In this document: positions 1-6,185 of the stretch, piece after piece
Layout of the letters: the number at the start of each line of letters is the position of its first letter
Position numbering within the stretch: position 1 is the stretch's first letter
Assembly (NCBI GenBank): GCA_937892275.1
Contig: CALAVG010000149.1
Span: 1-21,112 of the forward strand
Reading direction: 5' to 3'
DNA length: 21,112 bases
Source of the DNA: an uncultured Methanomicrobiales archaeon
GTDB taxonomy: Archaea; Thermoplasmatota; Thermoplasmata; Methanomassiliicoccales; Methanomethylophilaceae
Notes under the pieces: model-generated
Told to the model about the DNA's origin: nothing
The model's database searches: none
Seen by the model: the letters and a program-made list of their open reading frames with translations, nothing else
Translations under genes and position numbers: made by a program

Positions 1-819
1 GGGCTTGGGGCCGTCCTCCATCTTGGTCTCGACGGCGTCCTCTGCGGTGTCGTCCTCCGCCTTCTTGTATTCGGAGGCACCGGGCATGTCCTCTCCGAGG
101 GTCTTCTCGACGGTGTCGGAGAGCTCGCTCTTTATCTCGGCCAGTCCGTCGTTGATGTCGGATGTTCCGACATCCTCGGACTTCATCATACCGCCGTCAA
201 GTGTGGGCGGTGCGACGTCTGCGGACTCCATAGGGGTCGCAGGTGCCTGGTCCAGGGCTGTCGTCAGAAGGTCGGACAGACCGCGGAGGGTCTGGGGGTC
301 GGTCGTATTGGCGATGAGGTCCTTGATCTTGCTCACCATGTCGACCCCGCCTGCAGCGGGCGCTTCGGGCATGGGAGGCAGCATATCCTCCGCTCCGGCG
401 GCATCTTCCATAGGAGGGATGTCGGCGGGAAGGTCAGAAGGTATGTCGGCGGGAGGCATATCGGTCGGCACATCGTCCGCAGGCTCGTCCATAGGGGCGT
501 CCTCGGGCAGGGTCTCGTCTCCGGGAGCCTCGCCGTCCATAGGGACCTCCTCCTCGGGAGGCATGTCCTCGGGCGGTGCTCCGCCCATCTCCGCCATTGC
601 GGCCATAGGGTCCGCGTTGGCATTCTCATAATCGATAGCGGCGTTATCGCCCTGAAGCTGGTCGATGACACCCGCTGTGCGCTTGGTGTCGGTCTGGATC
701 TCCTGCAGCATGGCTGCCATCGTATCGAGCTGACCTTGGATGGAAGTAGCCTTCTGGAAGGAGCGCTCCTTCTTGAAGTTCTCCCACGACTCATTGACAT
801 CGATCTGTGTATCTGTCAT
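1..819 (-). CDS. Acidic, proline/methionine-rich virion-associated protein, 3'-truncated by window edge
   Basis: An open frame runs from an ATG at 819 to the left edge without a stop, giving 273 visible codons. Residues 10-60 are a charged, probably coiled-coil helix (ESWENFKKERSFQK). Residues 78-155 are disordered, very acidic and proline-rich, with repeated PPEDM, PADIP and PMDE units. A short helical segment (residues 161-191) and another acidic stretch follow. No family is recognised. It is the last visible gene of the head operon, 34 nt after the double winged-helix gene. An acidic, low-complexity protein downstream of the portal could be a scaffold, a capsid-assembly chaperone or the start of a longer head protein; this is inference from position only. 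An in-frame ATG at 843 is an alternative start, but an AT-rich TATA-like stretch at 849-862 and the palindrome GGTATACC abutting 819 favour 819. The opposite-strand frames here are compositional shadows. Confidence 0.8.
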   Translation of the reverse strand, partial: MTDTQIDVNESWENFKKERSFQKATSIQGQLDTMAAMLQEIQTDTKRTAGVIDQLQGDNAAIDYENANADPMAAMAEMGGAPPEDMPPEEEVPMDGEAPGDETLPEDAPMDEPADDVPTDMPPADIPSDLPADIPPMEDAAGAEDMLPPMPEAPAAGGVDMVSKIKDLIANTTDPQTLRGLSDLLTTALDQAPATPMESADVAPPTLDGGMMKSEDVGTSDINDGLAEIKSELSDTVEKTLGEDMPGASEYKKAEDDTAEDAVETKMEDGPKP

Positions 820-827
820 GGTATACC
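820..827. promoter_or_regulatory. Palindrome GGTATACC abutting a start codon
   Basis: The 8-bp perfect palindrome GGTATACC directly precedes the ATG at 819. A longer version, GGGTATACCC, directly precedes the ATG at 17785. Two starts sharing the same palindrome in the same place suggest a repressor operator or a translation-control element. The core GTATAC also occurs inside genes, so chance is not excluded. Confidence 0.3.
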
Positions 828-848
828 GAGACTGCGATTGCATCCTGA

Positions 849-862
849 TTATATTAATAAAT
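849..862 (-). promoter_or_regulatory. Weak TATA-like element before the acidic protein gene
   Basis: On the minus strand this reads ATTTATTAATATAA, overlapping the last codons and TAA stop of the upstream gene. Its centre is about 34 nt before the ATG at 819, so it would give a leader of about 10 nt. It is weaker than the other TATA boxes in the window, and the gene may simply be read through from the operon. Confidence 0.3.
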
Positions 863-1312
863 AGGGTCGCAGGTATACATTTTGATCGTATCCTGTTTCT
901 GCATACGGACGTCGTCCATCATGGACAACGCTATCGCCACGGTGGCGCCCCTGTATCCGGTTATCTCGGAGATATCCTTGGAGCTTATCCATCCCAGCGG
1001 AGTTATACAGTCGCGTATCTCGTGCATCATCTTGTCATCGATGCGGTAGTACATCTTCGTCACCGCCTTGTACAGGTCCTTCAGCTCTTCGTCGGTGACG
1101 CTGAGCCTGACCCTCGGGGACGTTGTGCATGTGCCCTTCTCCCTCTCTATGTACGGGGAGTTCATCGTGCAGATGACTGATATGACGCCTCTTCCGCTCA
1201 TATCGACCATCTGACCCAGCGAGGTGGCGTCCATCCACAGGTTGGGGTTGTTGAACAGCTCCTTCCAGATACGGTACGCCTTGGGCGTCAGGGTCGTGGG
1301 GACCTCCGTCAT
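854..1312 (-). CDS. Small protein with two candidate winged-helix DNA-binding domains, in head operon
   Basis: The product is 152 aa. Two similar helix-turn-helix-like segments are visible. The first (residues 10-60) has KAYRIWKELF, then DATSLGQMVDMSGRGVISVI and a basic wing, IEREK. The second (residues 95-140) has WISSKDISEITGYRGATVAI and a following MMDDVRMQK. The linker (residues 72-95) is helical. No exact family is recognised; the tandem wHTH reading is inference. The start at 1312 was chosen because GGAGGGGG lies 5-8 nt upstream and its ATG overlaps the TGA of the previous gene (ATGA), a translational-coupling arrangement. Open frame continues upstream to 1954, but that part is the arginine-rich shadow of the previous gene. 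In a head operon, a small DNA-binding protein could be a terminase small subunit, a packaging factor or a late regulator. It ends in TAA, the only non-TGA stop in the window. Confidence 0.85.
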   Translation of the reverse strand: MTEVPTTLTPKAYRIWKELFNNPNLWMDATSLGQMVDMSGRGVISVICTMNSPYIEREKGTCTTSPRVRLSVTDEELKDLYKAVTKMYYRIDDKMMHEIRDCITPLGWISSKDISEITGYRGATVAIALSMMDDVRMQKQDTIKMYTCDPIY

Positions 1313-1947
1313 CTCTGCCCCCTCCTTCTCTTCATGTCGTTGTAGCGCTGGACATTGCCTCTGGCATCCGCCTCGTCGCTGTCCCAGACGTTCTGCGGGA
1401 TCTTCTCCAGATAACCGCTGTGGACCTCGCTGCCGTCGAGGGGCATACGGTACAGCTCCCTCATGGTCTCCCCCGTATACGGGATGTTCTTCTCTATCAG
1501 ATAGCGCCTCATCTCCTCCACGATCTCGTCCGCGATGGTCACAAGGCTCTGCTCCTTGCCCTCCCAGGCATCTCCGGAGGACGAATATCTGTGGATCACG
1601 GAATGCACGGCCGGTCTGAGGAAGGGGTTGGGTGCGATACCACGGTCCATGATGTTGCGATACACCTTCCTGGCTATCCTGTCGCGCTCCTTCCCGGATT
1701 TGCCGAGCTTCTTCTCCACCCACTCCCTGAGGTCCTCCTCCACGGGCGAGACCTGTCCTCTCTTCCTGTAGGAATCCGTGGTGCGTCCGCCCTTGAATCC
1801 CTCTGTGCCGAATTCTATATGCACGGACCAGTCCGAACGGGACCCGACCCTCTGCGGCTGGAATCTGGGGTCCTTCTCCAGCAGTTCCAGCACCTTCTGC
1901 TCCGCTCCGTCGGGGAATCTCATGTCGACGTCGAGTCTGGCACTCAT
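1309..1947 (-). CDS. Putative neck / tail-completion protein (HK97 gp10-like)
   Basis: The product is 212 aa. The best clue is GIAPNPFLRPAV at residues 103-114, preceded by a basic helix (RDRIARKVYRNIM). This resembles the 'G..a.PFlrPA' signature of HK97 gp10-like head-tail joining and minor tail proteins. VSPVEEDLREWVEKKLG (about residues 66-82) is a second conserved-looking helix. The C-terminal 60 residues hold short motifs (IPYTGETMRELYRM) and end in a very basic tail, KRRRGQR. The gene sits directly after the portal with a 4-nt ATGA overlap (1944-1947) and overlaps the next gene the same way. A position immediately after the portal fits a connector or completion protein that stabilises the DNA-filled head and attaches the tail. 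The family assignment rests on one motif plus context and is not certain. Confidence 0.75.
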   Translation of the reverse strand: MSARLDVDMRFPDGAEQKVLELLEKDPRFQPQRVGSRSDWSVHIEFGTEGFKGGRTTDSYRKRGQVSPVEEDLREWVEKKLGKSGKERDRIARKVYRNIMDRGIAPNPFLRPAVHSVIHRYSSSGDAWEGKEQSLVTIADEIVEEMRRYLIEKNIPYTGETMRELYRMPLDGSEVHSGYLEKIPQNVWDSDEADARGNVQRYNDMKRRRGQR

Positions 1948-3692
1948 AGCGCACTGTTCTCCTCGGCTTCCCTCTTGGAGAGGTCTATGTCATCCTTGTT
2001 GGCGTCGATGTCGGGGTCCTCGCGTCTCGCGGTGCCCTTCTCGGGCGGGCCGTCCCCGTCCCCGGGGAGCAGACCGCGGGACTGCTGCTGCATCATCATG
2101 GCCTGCTGCTGCTTGGCCATCTGCTCCTGCTCCTTCCTCTGTATCTGGTCCACGGGCTCCTCGGTGTAGTAGAACTGTCCGTAGCGGAACTCCTGGTCGT
2201 AGCCTTCCTGCTTCATGAGCTGGGCCTCCTGGGTCCTGTCCATGAGCCTCTTCACATCGGTGTATGCCTTGCTGGGCCTCATCACGCGGAGCTCCCAATC
2301 GGTCATCTTCTCGGCCACCCAGCTGGTCACCCAGTCGCATGCCCTGTCCAGGTCGTTGTAACGGCCGAGCAGGAACCTGTCGAAGATGGTGATCTGCTGG
2401 GACTCGTTGTTCATGCCTCCGCTGGCCTCGACATCTCCCGCGAACAGGTTGGGCATACCGCCCATCGCGCACACCCTGTTACGGATGTCGTCCTTGGACG
2501 CCAATAGGTCGGAGATGGACTCCGTACCGAGCTCCAGGGTCTGCGCCCTCATCTCCGCCACGCCTGTGGCCTGGGGAGGAAGGCACACGATGGGTATCGA
2601 ATTGTCGTTCTTCGCCAGGATGTCCTGGATTCCCGAGGTTATGGCCTCGGCATCGGTGTCGTTGAACCCGGGAAGCACCAGTATCTTCCTTAGATAACCG
2701 TATTTGTACAGTTTGAGCGTATGCTTCTCCTGGAAATGGTATGTGAGGAGGTCGTCCTCGATGTCGAGCCATATCGGCACCCCATAGGTGAGCGCAGCGC
2801 GCATCCAATGGGCCTGATAGACCTCTTCCCTCGTATAGAGCCAGTATTTTCCATCCCCGCCGTAGTTCTCGCCTATCTGCCAGGCCGCAGGATATATCTC
2901 CTCGCCTGATCTGCTGTATGCTGAGAATTTCTCGTCGCTGGGGTCGAGCGATATTATGGAATTCCTGTCGGAACGGACGAATCCATATAACGTTCCTTGT
3001 TTTCCGGAGTCGTCGAACAGGTTCTTGACGAATTTTGGGTCGTATGCGAGGAATTCCAGAGGATATGCGCGCTCCAAATGACCTGTCTGCTTGTCATAGA
3101 CATCCCCTGTGACGCAGAGAAGGTATCCCTGGTTGTTCTGCAGCTCGGAGTCGGCGAATGCCATCAGGACCTCCCTCAGAGGCTGGCCGGAATCGTTCGC
3201 CTCGTCGATGAAGCTCTTGCCGTTGGGCCTTCTGAAGTAGTCCCTCTGCGATGGGTCGGGCCTTCTGAGCCTGTGCTTGCCGCATGCGGGGCATGTGTCG
3301 ATCAGGGTCTGCGATTCATAGCCGCAGTCGACGCATTTCAGGGCGAATTTCGGCCTCAGCTCGAGGTCGTACCTGAAAAGCTCCTGTACGGCACGGTTGA
3401 TTATGGTGGACAGCGCGGATACCTCCGACCTGTAGTAGTCCATGAGGTAGTACATACGCCAATACATGGACTGCTGGTTCATCTTGAGCCAGATATTGGT
3501 CGGTCTGTCCCCGTTGCCGATGGTCATCGTACCGGCGCTCAGCGCGCTCTTGTATCTTTTGGCCATCGTGGCATCATCGGCGCCGAAATCCTCGGCGGTG
3601 AGCTGCGTGGACATCGGGTCCGCGCCGCCTATGGTGTCCGGCGAGGACCTTGTCCCCAAAGGGTCGCCCGTCGACCCTGATACGCGTACCAT
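1944..3692 (-). CDS. Portal protein with inserted zinc ribbon
   Basis: The product is 582 aa, a usual portal length. Portals form the dodecameric ring at the capsid vertex through which DNA is packaged and ejected. Supporting features are the segment MYYLMDYYRSEVSALSTIIN (residues 80-99), alpha/beta core stretches through residues 170-440, the helical MGGMPNLFAGDVEASGG region, and a glutamine/methionine-rich disordered C-terminus (EQMAKQQQAMMMQQQS) followed by an acidic tail. A treble of features typical of portals (start helices, long alpha/beta core, variable acidic tail) plus neighbours supports the call. Residues 120-137 contain CVDCGYESQTLIDTCPACGK, a CxxC-x10-CxxC zinc ribbon. Open frame extends upstream to a TTG at 3767, but the ATG at 3692 is chosen because GGGGAGGAG lies just upstream and it begins 2 nt after the previous stop. 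The stop overlaps the next start as ATGA. Confidence 0.85.
   Translation of the reverse strand: MVRVSGSTGDPLGTRSSPDTIGGADPMSTQLTAEDFGADDATMAKRYKSALSAGTMTIGNGDRPTNIWLKMNQQSMYWRMYYLMDYYRSEVSALSTIINRAVQELFRYDLELRPKFALKCVDCGYESQTLIDTCPACGKHRLRRPDPSQRDYFRRPNGKSFIDEANDSGQPLREVLMAFADSELQNNQGYLLCVTGDVYDKQTGHLERAYPLEFLAYDPKFVKNLFDDSGKQGTLYGFVRSDRNSIISLDPSDEKFSAYSRSGEEIYPAAWQIGENYGGDGKYWLYTREEVYQAHWMRAALTYGVPIWLDIEDDLLTYHFQEKHTLKLYKYGYLRKILVLPGFNDTDAEAITSGIQDILAKNDNSIPIVCLPPQATGVAEMRAQTLELGTESISDLLASKDDIRNRVCAMGGMPNLFAGDVEASGGMNNESQQITIFDRFLLGRYNDLDRACDWVTSWVAEKMTDWELRVMRPSKAYTDVKRLMDRTQEAQLMKQEGYDQEFRYGQFYYTEEPVDQIQRKEQEQMAKQQQAMMMQQQSRGLLPGDGDGPPEKGTARREDPDIDANKDDIDLSKREAEENSAL
3282..3335 (-). other. 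Zinc-ribbon insertion coding segment inside the portal gene
   Basis: These codons give C120, C123, C134 and C137 of the portal, spaced CxxC-x10-CxxC. The segment lies after the N-terminal helices (ELRPKFALK) and before the core. The spacing is that of a structural zinc knuckle pair. Most bacterial siphophage portals do not carry one; its presence here suggests added stability or a partner-docking site. Zinc binding is inferred from spacing only. Confidence 0.7.
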
Positions 3693-3694
3693 GC

Positions 3695-4126
3695 TCACTC
3701 CTCCCCGGAGGGCGTCATAGGCCACGGGCCGGGTGCGGGAACGGGCAGGTCGTCGACCTTGCTCCAATGCGGTCTTATGACAACTGTCTCACTCTCCTCT
3801 TCGTCCTCGGCTATCTTCAGGCGGAAGGTGTAGTCGTCGGATGTGAATGCTACGGACTCGTCATCAGCGTAGAACTCCTCCACATCCCCCAGATTCAGGA
3901 TGACCGCCGTCCTCGAGGGGGTGATGTGTTCGATCATGACGGACATGTGGCATTCGTTGTCGAACATGAAGGACTTCAGTGTGATTATCCTCTTGACAAG
4001 GTATTTTGTGTCCTTGATCCTGAAGTAGTCCTCGAACGGTGCTTCCGTGATGAGTCCGTTCTCCAAGATGTTCTTCGCTACCGCGGTCAAGGAATCGGCC
4101 GTAGAGGGTTTGATCGGATTGCTCAT
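3695..4126 (-). CDS. Hypothetical protein, first gene of the head operon
   Basis: The product is 143 aa and no family is recognised. Residues 1-30 look helical (STADSLTAVAKNILENG). The middle is mainly beta (TKYLVKRIITLKSFMF; CHMSVMIEHITPSRTAVILNL). The end is acidic, followed by a proline-rich tail (VDDLPVPAPGPWPM). It lies 2 nt upstream of the portal ATG, and its 3' end carries the portal's ribosome binding site, so the two are translationally linked. A strong AT-rich TATA region at 4149-4167 lies about 30 nt before the start, with no Shine-Dalgarno sequence, so this gene probably starts the head operon with a near-leaderless mRNA. By position it could be a packaging or head-assembly accessory protein; the sequence does not say which. 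Confidence 0.8.
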   Translation of the reverse strand: MSNPIKPSTADSLTAVAKNILENGLITEAPFEDYFRIKDTKYLVKRIITLKSFMFDNECHMSVMIEHITPSRTAVILNLGDVEEFYADDESVAFTSDDYTFRLKIAEDEEESETVVIRPHWSKVDDLPVPAPGPWPMTPSGEE

Positions 4127-4148
4127 GCTGAGTAATAATCACTCAATC

Positions 4149-4167
4149 ATATATATTTTTAAATAAA
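4149..4167 (-). promoter_or_regulatory. TATA box of the head operon
   Basis: On the minus strand this reads TTTATTTAAAAATATATAT, an AT-only archaeal TATA region centred about 28-30 nt upstream of the ATG at 4126. It directly follows the hairpin terminator of the tail-fibre gene, so the T-rich tract may serve both termination and initiation. Confidence 0.7.
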
Positions 4168-4170
4168 GTG

Positions 4171-4189
4171 AAGGGGCGGGTAGCCCCTT
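4171..4189 (-). terminator. Hairpin terminator after the tail-fibre gene
   Basis: A 7-bp stem AAGGGGC/GCCCCTT with a 5-nt loop lies 9-27 nt after the TGA at 4198. On the minus strand the T-rich sequence CACTTTATTTAAAAA follows. It separates the fibre gene from the head operon. Confidence 0.7.
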
Positions 4190-4197
4190 AAGGTGTT

Positions 4198-6114
4198 TCA
4201 GCTCATGATGACGACATTCACCGTTATGGCGGCCGTGGGGGTCGTCGAACAGGTGAATGTCAATGTGCCTGCGGCCTGTGCGGAGCAGTATATCCCTGCC
4301 GACGAGTAGGTCGAGAAGCTTGCCGGCGCAGGGGACACGAATATCGTGTTGGACGCCGTAACTCCGGTCACGGACTTGGTGCACGCGTTGCTCGACCAGT
4401 CGGTCGTCGCGATGGAGACCGTTGCCGTGGTGTGCTTGGACTGATAGAGCGTCGATACATCGGACCCATTCTCATAGAATTTGGTGGCATAGATCGCACC
4501 TGTCGAGGGATTCGCATAGATGTCATTGCATCTATACGATACGTTATCTGTGTTAGCGGTGGTGTCTGTGTTGGCTGAATAGGACATCAGCAACGGGCGA
4601 TTCGAGCTAGCAGTGGTCAGAGTCTGCCTGACCTTCGTATCCGACCCGGTATTGTCATAGACCGACCAGTAATGGGTGCTGTTATAGGTCTTATAGATCA
4701 TTATCAGGACCGACCCGACTGGATAGCTGGTCGATACCCCTGTCGTGGCCTGCCTCACACAAGTGACCGCTCCGAGGCCGTTGATGTTGAGTGTAGTCCC
4801 GCCTGACAATCCAGCAGTCTGAACGAGATAAGCGATCATCAGACCATCATAATACTCGGTTATATCCGATGATGTCCCCGTCCAGGTACCCGCTGTACCC
4901 CCAGAATTACCTTCGATGTAGATGAGTCCTCTGGCCTTGACAGCCGTAGCCGTTGAGTCCAATTTGCCGGAGATGTCCTGGTGTGCGGTCAAGACCTTCA
5001 CTCCGCCCGAATATAGGCATCCGTCCGTTCCGACATACGCCGTGTCTTGGGAGTACGTCTGTGGATTCGCGGCCTGAGAGGTCGCTCCGATGAGGTATAT
5101 CTTGCTGGATGTGTCGGTGGACCCTGCTGTATTTTTAGTGTCCGTGTTGTCTGATGCGGGTATTGTGACATCATGTGCGCTGATGCTTGTGACCCTTCCA
5201 TAAGTGTCCACAGTGACATAGGGCACTTTGAAAGTACCGCCGTATGTGGGTGTCTGTGCTGCGGAATCTCCGTATGAACCGGCGGTCACGCCTGATGCGG
5301 CCAGAGAGATGGTACCGGTCGATGTGATGGGCCCTCCCGTGAGTCCCGTGCCTGTGGCGACGTTCGTGACGGTACCGGAAGGTTCGTCTCCCGACGGAAT
5401 AACGGTCCACTCCGACCCGTTAGATACTAGTGTATCGCCTATCGCGTAGGTCACGGGCGATGTACCGGCGGTGATGGCCTTGTACACATATCCGTTGTTC
5501 CCTGATGCAGCCGTAGGCAGGGATGTGATGGTCCCCCCGGTACCGACTGTACCCATGAACCTCATAGGTGTGGGAATACCATCTATTGCGGACTTGACGA
5601 ACGCTGTCGTGGCGATCTGAGTCGTGTTGGTACCCGTGGTCGCGGTCGGTGCTGTGGGTGTTCCGGTGAGCGCTGGTGAGTTCAAAGGTGCAAGCCCGGA
5701 GATGTCCTGCTGCGTGTCGGTCCAAGGGACGTTCACGTACAGGTCCCCCGCTGCGTCCTTCACGACCGCATAGTTCTTGCCGGACGCAGTGAATCCCGTC
5801 TTGACGCTGAATTCCGTGCCGCTCAGCTCCAATCCACCTCCGGATTGGGCGGAATAGGTGGTGTCGGTGAATTTGGCGTCCGCTGGGACGGTCTTGTTCA
5901 ATTCATATGTGGTGACCTTGGGTACACCGTTCTCGAAGTAGATGGGTTTTGTCGCGGAGCCAGCGTTTGAGCTCAGTTTGCTGGCCGTGGTCGCCGTCGT
6001 AGCCGTAGTGGCAGATGTTGCAGATGTCGCATTCCCTTTAAGGATACCGACGAATTCATCCGCCTTTACAGTGCCATCCACTTCGATGCCGTTAAGGATC
6101 TTAGTAGCTACCAT
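4198..6114 (-). CDS. Tail fibre protein (receptor-binding, phage-fibre repeats)
   Basis: The product is 638 aa. The N-terminus has a typical fibre shaft, ADEFVGILKGNATSATSATT, with a threonine/alanine simple repeat, followed by KPIYFENGVPKV. Around residues 145-170 comes the classic fibre module LNSPALTGTPTAPTATTGTN plus TQIATTAFV, shared with lambda-Stf-like and many other tail fibres. Residues about 250-320 carry VATGTGLTGGPITSTGTISL and VTVDTYGRVTSISA, another common fibre unit. The C-terminal 300 residues are small beta-rich repeats ending in a hydrophobic strand (AAITVNVVIMS). The role is host attachment at the tail tip. A TATA-like element lies about 22 nt before the ATG, and no Shine-Dalgarno sequence is visible, so it is probably leaderless. 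It is a single-gene unit closed by a hairpin. It shares the PIYF/G motif with the next fibre gene. Composition is low-complexity Ser/Thr/Gly, normal for fibres. Confidence 0.9.
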   Translation of the reverse strand: MVATKILNGIEVDGTVKADEFVGILKGNATSATSATTATTATTASKLSSNAGSATKPIYFENGVPKVTTYELNKTVPADAKFTDTTYSAQSGGGLELSGTEFSVKTGFTASGKNYAVVKDAAGDLYVNVPWTDTQQDISGLAPLNSPALTGTPTAPTATTGTNTTQIATTAFVKSAIDGIPTPMRFMGTVGTGGTITSLPTAASGNNGYVYKAITAGTSPVTYAIGDTLVSNGSEWTVIPSGDEPSGTVTNVATGTGLTGGPITSTGTISLAASGVTAGSYGDSAAQTPTYGGTFKVPYVTVDTYGRVTSISAHDVTIPASDNTDTKNTAGSTDTSSKIYLIGATSQAANPQTYSQDTAYVGTDGCLYSGGVKVLTAHQDISGKLDSTATAVKARGLIYIEGNSGGTAGTWTGTSSDITEYYDGLMIAYLVQTAGLSGGTTLNINGLGAVTCVRQATTGVSTSYPVGSVLIMIYKTYNSTHYWSVYDNTGSDTKVRQTLTTASSNRPLLMSYSANTDTTANTDNVSYRCNDIYANPSTGAIYATKFYENGSDVSTLYQSKHTTATVSIATTDWSSNACTKSVTGVTASNTIFVSPAPASFSTYSSAGIYCSAQAAGTLTFTCSTTPTAAITVNVVIMS

Positions 6115-6130
6115 AGTTGGGGGTAGTCGC

Positions 6131-6147
6131 TTTAATAAAATAAAATA
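6131..6147 (-). promoter_or_regulatory. TATA box of the 638-aa tail-fibre gene
   Basis: The minus strand reads ATTTTATTTTATTAAA, centred about 22-26 nt before the ATG at 6114. This places transcription start at or next to the start codon. There is no GGAGG-like site between, which supports leaderless translation. Confidence 0.7.
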
Positions 6148-6156
6148 GTAGGGTAC

Positions 6157-6172
6157 GGGGCCCGAAGGCCCC
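6157..6172 (-). terminator. Hairpin terminator with UUCG tetraloop
   Basis: On the minus strand GGGGCC-TTCG-GGCCCC forms a perfect 6-bp stem with the extra-stable C(UUCG)G loop, 14 nt after the TGA of the 610-aa fibre gene. A T-rich tract (TATTTTATTTTATT) that is also the next gene's TATA region follows within 20 nt. Confidence 0.8.
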
Positions 6173-6185
6173 TGAGAGGTTTACA

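Noticed and set aside
5..631. 208-aa plus-strand serine-rich open frame at the left edge
   Set aside because: It is the reverse of the acidic proline-rich gene that stays open to the edge with sensible composition.
1472..1483. 12-bp palindrome CCCGTATACGGG as an operator
   Set aside because: It lies inside the neck gene codons (IPYTG) away from any start, so chance is the simpler reading.
854..1954. A single 366-aa protein joining the neck and winged-helix genes
   Set aside because: The first 214 residues are an arginine/glycine-rich out-of-frame reading of the 1309-1947 gene. A strong ribosome binding site and ATGA overlap at 1312 mark the real start.
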